Source of the DNA: a virus
Length of the DNA stretch: 32,434 nucleotides
Virus record (IMG/VR): IMGVR_UViG_3300030085_002855
Span: 3,081 to 35,514 of that record
Direction: 5' to 3' (one strand)
Under the pieces are notes generated by a model. The model ran no database searches. It saw only the letters and a program-made list of their open reading frames with translations, and was not told the DNA's origin. Made by a program: the position numbers and the translations under genes. Below, in pieces: positions 30,222-32,434 of this stretch (positions are counted from its first letter, which is position 1; every line of letters begins with the position of its first letter).

Positions 30222-30857
30222 ATGAAAACCACCATCGATCTGGTCACTGAGCTTCGGTCTTTGCCTGATGCCATCTATGAAAATTTCTGCAATCAGGCAA
30301 AGATGGTTGCCCTTGAGTACCCTTCTGCACATGGAATCGACTGTTTTGCCCGTGGTGAAACCATCGAATATGGGTTTATTGACATCGTAGGACAGCACAT
30401 TGACCTGAAACCTAATAAGAAGGAAGATTTCAATGATCCCGATGGTCGGTATGCCCTAGAGCACCTGACCGACGTGAAAACGAAGGGAAATGGGTTTTTA
30501 CCACGTAAAGACCAAAAAGCACTCTTCTATTCTAATCAGTGGGACATTAAGAAGACTGCTAATGGTTCAAAAGAGTTTGAATCTAAAGCACATTCTTATA
30601 TCTTGATTGACCCTCTTTGTGCTCGTATTGCTGTTGTAGACACTTCAGTTTTCTATCGCAAACCATTCAAACCAAACTCTGCACGTATTTCTTTCAGTGT
30701 AAAACCTCAAGATGTTTACATGGTTTATGATGGTATTGCTCAGGTAATTGATACAACCGTTGTACCTGATCCCAATGCAATCTATCGTGAGATCTGGAAC
30801 AAAGCTGGGGTTCGACTTCAAGAGATGACCACTTCAAAAACTGTCTCACTCGTCTAG
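30222..30857 (+). CDS. Possible PD-(D/E)XK nuclease-like partner of the helicase
   Basis: This 211-residue protein begins 4 nt after the helicase stop. A RecB/Cas4-like layout is visible: Y-G-F-I-D54-I-V, then a loop, then L-T-D84-V-K86-T-K, then Gln98 in P-R-K-D-Q-K-A-L-F-Y. This fits G-x-x-D...(D/E)-x-K-T...Q...Y of PD-(D/E)XK enzymes. The rest (SYILIDPLCARIAVVDTSVFYRKPF) is beta-rich and ends in a helix. I chose ATG 30222; a longer in-frame start at 30078 would lie deep within the helicase gene. The motif call is by eye and moderate; the gene is otherwise an unrecognised conserved-type protein. Confidence 0.55.
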   Translation: MKTTIDLVTELRSLPDAIYENFCNQAKMVALEYPSAHGIDCFARGETIEYGFIDIVGQHIDLKPNKKEDFNDPDGRYALEHLTDVKTKGNGFLPRKDQKALFYSNQWDIKKTANGSKEFESKAHSYILIDPLCARIAVVDTSVFYRKPFKPNSARISFSVKPQDVYMVYDGIAQVIDTTVVPDPNAIYREIWNKAGVRLQEMTTSKTVSLV

Positions 30858-30873
30858 GTTCTCAAACCAACTC

Positions 30874-30882
30874 TGCTACAAT
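30874..30882 (+). promoter_or_regulatory. Extended -10 promoter for the small-gene train
   Basis: TGCTACAAT is an extended -10 element (-10 TACAAT 30877-30882) with no clear -35. The leader continues ACATTCATACCGAAAGGAAC to ATG 30908, nearly the same order as the helicase leader. Transcription probably starts near 30889. Confidence 0.65.
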
Positions 30883-30907
30883 ACATTCATACCGAAAGGA
30901 ACAACTC

Positions 30908-31048
30908 ATGAAGTGCAAAGTTCAACTCTACAAAGCTGGTACTCAGTTTGATGAGATTGTAGTTGCTCGTGACTATCAAGATGCTAAAAATGTAGCACTT
31001 GCTCGTAACCCAGGTGCTACCGTTATTAGTGTTACTGCTGTTTTTTAA
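30908..31048 (+). CDS. 46-aa hypothetical protein
   Basis: It reads MKCKVQLYKAGTQFDEI, then VVARDYQDAKNVALARNPGATVISVTAVF. The layout is strand, strand, helix (D-Y-Q-D-A-K-N-V-A), strand, a compact beta-alpha fold often seen in short cyanobacterial and phage proteins, but the function is unknown. AAGGA (30896-30900) precedes the ATG by 7 nt. It is the first gene after the promoter at 30874, and its stop overlaps the next start (TAATG). Confidence 0.75.
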   Translation: MKCKVQLYKAGTQFDEIVVARDYQDAKNVALARNPGATVISVTAVF

Positions 31049-31308
31049 TGCCAGAAAAGTTTCTTAAACCACACTGCCCTTTTCCCAGTATTCTTAACGA
31101 TAAACCAGGAAATCCTTTAGGTTTCGTTACAAACGACGGGATGTGGGCAGCAATTCCGTGTGGAAAGGGGTTTATGGTCATACATAATGGGGACCATGTT
31201 AAATTATTTAACAATTACAAAAAGGCAGTTGACTTTATTCTAAACCAGACTAAAGTTAGGAAACGAAAACCAAGGAGTTCAAATGGACGAAAAACAACTC
31301 AAACGTAA
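31048..31308 (+). CDS. 86-aa hypothetical protein
   Basis: It begins MPEKFLKPHCPFPSILNDKPGNPLG and continues GMWAAIPCGKGFMVIHNGDHVKLF with a helix YKKAVDFILNQT. The C-terminus is very basic (KVRKRKPRSSNGRKTTQT), suggesting nucleic-acid or acidic-partner binding. The start is translationally coupled to the 46-aa gene, and it overlaps the next gene by 26 nt. No family is recognised. Confidence 0.75.
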   Translation: MPEKFLKPHCPFPSILNDKPGNPLGFVTNDGMWAAIPCGKGFMVIHNGDHVKLFNNYKKAVDFILNQTKVRKRKPRSSNGRKTTQT

Positions 31309-31462
31309 AGATGCATTTTTTATTTTTTACGAAAGTGTTTTGAAGCCAGATCACGAACTTCGACAGTATGCTCATGATGAGAAGTGCTTTCATGAATTGA
31401 TGGAATGGAGGCAAGAGATTGTGACGTATCTTGATCAACGTCGCAATCAGGAGTTCAATTGA
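31283..31462 (+). CDS. 59-aa hypothetical protein
   Basis: A charged, probably all-helical protein, MDEKQLKRKDAFFIFYESVL then a helix with FHELMEWRQEIVTYLDQRRNQEF. AAGGAG (31272-31277) is well placed 5 nt before the ATG, which supports a real gene although it overlaps its neighbour by 26 nt. Its stop shares bases with the next start (TGATG). No family is recognised. Confidence 0.75.
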   Translation: MDEKQLKRKDAFFIFYESVLKPDHELRQYAHDEKCFHELMEWRQEIVTYLDQRRNQEFN

Positions 31463-31707
31463 TGGACTCTTTTCAACTTATTATCTTCGGATTTTTCGGG
31501 GTAGTAACGTATTTCATCGTAACTGATGAGAACGTTGCTGCCCTTTTTTATTATCAATTTGAGTCAGCAAACACATACATTAGAAAGAAATGGTGGTGGG
31601 TGACTAACAATCCGAAGAATCCTGTGGTAAAATATCTTATCTACCGTCGTTCTCTGAAAATGGCAAGAGAATTGATGGCAGAAATAAATAAAGACAAAGG
31701 GAACTGA
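31462..31707 (+). CDS. 81-aa membrane-anchored hypothetical protein
   Basis: The N-terminus MDSFQLIIFGFFGVVTYFIV is a single membrane segment. The remaining part is polar, with two Trp-rich and basic stretches (RKKWWWVTNNPKN, KYLIYRRSLKMARELMAEINKD). I chose ATG 31462, in the TGATG overlap; a TTG at 31459 is possible. CAGGAG lies 8 nt upstream. A small inner-membrane protein made early could alter host transport or superinfection, but no family is recognised. Confidence 0.75.
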   Translation: MDSFQLIIFGFFGVVTYFIVTDENVAALFYYQFESANTYIRKKWWWVTNNPKNPVVKYLIYRRSLKMARELMAEINKDKGN

Positions 31708-31711
31708 TTGT

Positions 31712-32026
31712 ATGTTATCTACCGCATATAGACTCAGATTAGAATCAATTTGCCAATGCATTGCTAATAAAGAACAAGTTCCCTTAGAGGATATGATTTG
31801 GGCAGAAAAACTTGCCAAAGCACATACTACTGCTAGAGAATGGTTGAATAAAGCACGTCGTCAGGCTGCTCAAGATATTGAGGAGGGTAGTATGGATGAT
31901 TTTATGAATAAGATGGGGTTAGGTGACCCCGACCCATCTAATTACAAATCGGGGTTCGATTCTGCGGATGAAATCGTAGACTGGTTCAAACAAGATAAAC
32001 CTGACGATTGGAGGCAACGTGACTGA
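31712..32026 (+). CDS. 104-aa helical hypothetical protein
   Basis: A helical protein: MLSTAYRLRLESICQCIANKE, EDMIWAEKLAKAHTTAREWLNKARRQAAQDIEEG, then FMNKMGLGDPDPSNY and an acidic tail EIVDWFKQDKPDDW. It starts 4 nt after its neighbour and overlaps the next gene by 8 nt. It looks like a conserved cyanophage type, but no function can be assigned. Confidence 0.75.
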   Translation: MLSTAYRLRLESICQCIANKEQVPLEDMIWAEKLAKAHTTAREWLNKARRQAAQDIEEGSMDDFMNKMGLGDPDPSNYKSGFDSADEIVDWFKQDKPDDWRQRD

Positions 32027-32144
32027 AAAGATCACACCTGAAACATATGAAAAAATGAATAAAGAGTTTGAGGAGGAAGGCATGGCATTCCGAATCATTG
32101 TTCCTACTCAAGAACAAATTGATGAATGGAGGAAAGATGACTGA
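32019..32144 (+). CDS. 41-aa hypothetical protein
   Basis: A GTG start follows GGAGG with good spacing (TTGGAGGCAAC). The product is MTEKITPETYEKMNKEFEEE, then GMAFRIIVPTQEQIDEWRKDD, acidic with two helices. It overlaps the gene before by 8 nt and the next by 8 nt, keeping the pattern of densely coupled small genes. The function is unknown. Confidence 0.7.
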   Translation: MTEKITPETYEKMNKEFEEEGMAFRIIVPTQEQIDEWRKDD

Positions 32145-32322
32145 TGTTCGTGCAGAAAATGAAGAAAAGTGGCGTGTAGCAACCAATAAAGTTATCGCAG
32201 AAAATCTTATTGAACAAGTTGCAGAACTGGTGAATGGTGAGGTTCATCATCATCTAATGGTTGATCACAAAGGTGTAATTCAACGAAAGATTTCTATCAT
32301 TTACACGGAGGACTCAAAGTAA
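32137..32322 (+). CDS. 61-aa hypothetical protein
   Basis: It begins MTDVRAENEEKWRVATNKVI and continues ENLIEQVAELVNGEVHHHLMVDH. I chose ATG 32137 because GGAGG lies just upstream; a longer reading from 32068 would run through the preceding gene and has no ribosome site. The protein has an N-terminal helix and then strands with a His cluster. Its stop overlaps the next start. The function is unknown. Confidence 0.72.
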   Translation: MTDVRAENEEKWRVATNKVIAENLIEQVAELVNGEVHHHLMVDHKGVIQRKISIIYTEDSK

Positions 32323-32434
32323 TGGAAGCAGTAATCTATTCTAACGGCAATCAGGAATGTGAACGTGCTAAGATTCTTTTAGAAAAACTTAATTTTCAGA
32401 TTCACGTTTATAAATTAAATCAACACTTCTCTCA
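32322..32434 (+). CDS. Glutaredoxin-like protein (3' end cut by the window)
   Basis: The visible 37 residues read MEAVIYSNGNQECERAK, then ILLEKLNFQIHVYKLNQHF. This aligns with the first strand and helix of glutaredoxins (V-x-x-Y-S...C-x-x-A-K-x-L-L). The usual C-x-x-C is N-Q-E-C here, so the first, nucleophilic Cys appears to be replaced by Asn and only the second remains. Glutaredoxins reduce ribonucleotide reductase and other disulfides. The start overlaps the previous stop (TAATG), and GGAGGA lies upstream. The rest is outside the window. Confidence 0.7.
   Translation, partial: MEAVIYSNGNQECERAKILLEKLNFQIHVYKLNQHFS

Noticed and set aside
1-32434. CRISPR array, insertion sequence or rRNA
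   Set aside because: No regularly spaced identical repeats, no transposase and no rRNA-like stretch were seen; the only repeats are coding repeats in fibre genes and short regulatory ones.

Overview
This window is a piece of a T4-like cyanomyovirus, a contractile-tailed phage of marine Synechococcus or Prochlorococcus. The evidence is a run of recognisable T4 core genes (33, 59, 32, 53, 48, 4, 19, 26, 27-like). These sit beside a DUF1825 protein, a family otherwise typical of cyanobacteria, and beside long virion fibre proteins rich in the V-(S/T)-G-x-S-T-F and G-x-G-Y-T motifs of marine T4-like phages. All identifications come from reading the sequence; no database search was run.

Layout. 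Positions 1-2470 (+) are the replication and late-transcription cluster: a small protein, gp33, a small protein, gp59, DUF1825 and gp32. gp32 has its own sigma70-type promoter and a leader with a 10-nt periodic repeat. A Mom-like DNA-modification gene (2532-3119, +) meets the leftward block 5794-3111 (gp4, a small structural-type protein, gp48, gp53) tail to tail. Two divergent late promoters at 5795-5832 feed gp4 leftward and gp19 rightward. From 5835 to 19081 (+) lie the tail genes: tail tube, gp26, a small ORF reachable by -1 frameshifting, two tape-measure-like proteins (the second with an intact M23 peptidase), gp27-like hub, an OB-fold gp5-like protein, a spike-like protein, an S74 self-cleaving protein and a LamG-type protein.

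An island at 19093-19771 interrupts the late genes. A perfect TTGACA-17-TATAAT promoter, with a 7-bp-arm palindrome lying on its -10 box, precedes a 67-aa protein, a Phd/YefM-like antitoxin without a recognisable toxin, and tRNA-Ile(UAU), tRNA-Met or Ile2 (CAU) and tRNA-Leu(UAA). Late genes resume with a 103-aa protein, a 1919-aa fibre or structural protein ending in an S74 chaperone domain, and a 989-aa repetitive fibre protein, each preceded by a late promoter motif (CTAAATA or ATAAATA).

After a C(UUCG)G hairpin terminator, 29005-32434 (+) looks early: an SF2 helicase followed 4 nt later by a possible PD-(D/E)XK nuclease, then a train of overlapping small genes ending in a divergent glutaredoxin cut by the window edge. 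The helicase and the small-gene train begin with closely similar extended -10 promoter and leader cassettes.

The most unusual signals are the predicted -1 frameshift at 7318-7324 joining gp26 to the small ORF just before the tape measure, the operator-like palindrome in the Phd-like operon promoter, the periodic gp32 leader, the paired divergent late promoters, and the helicase/nuclease-like pair.
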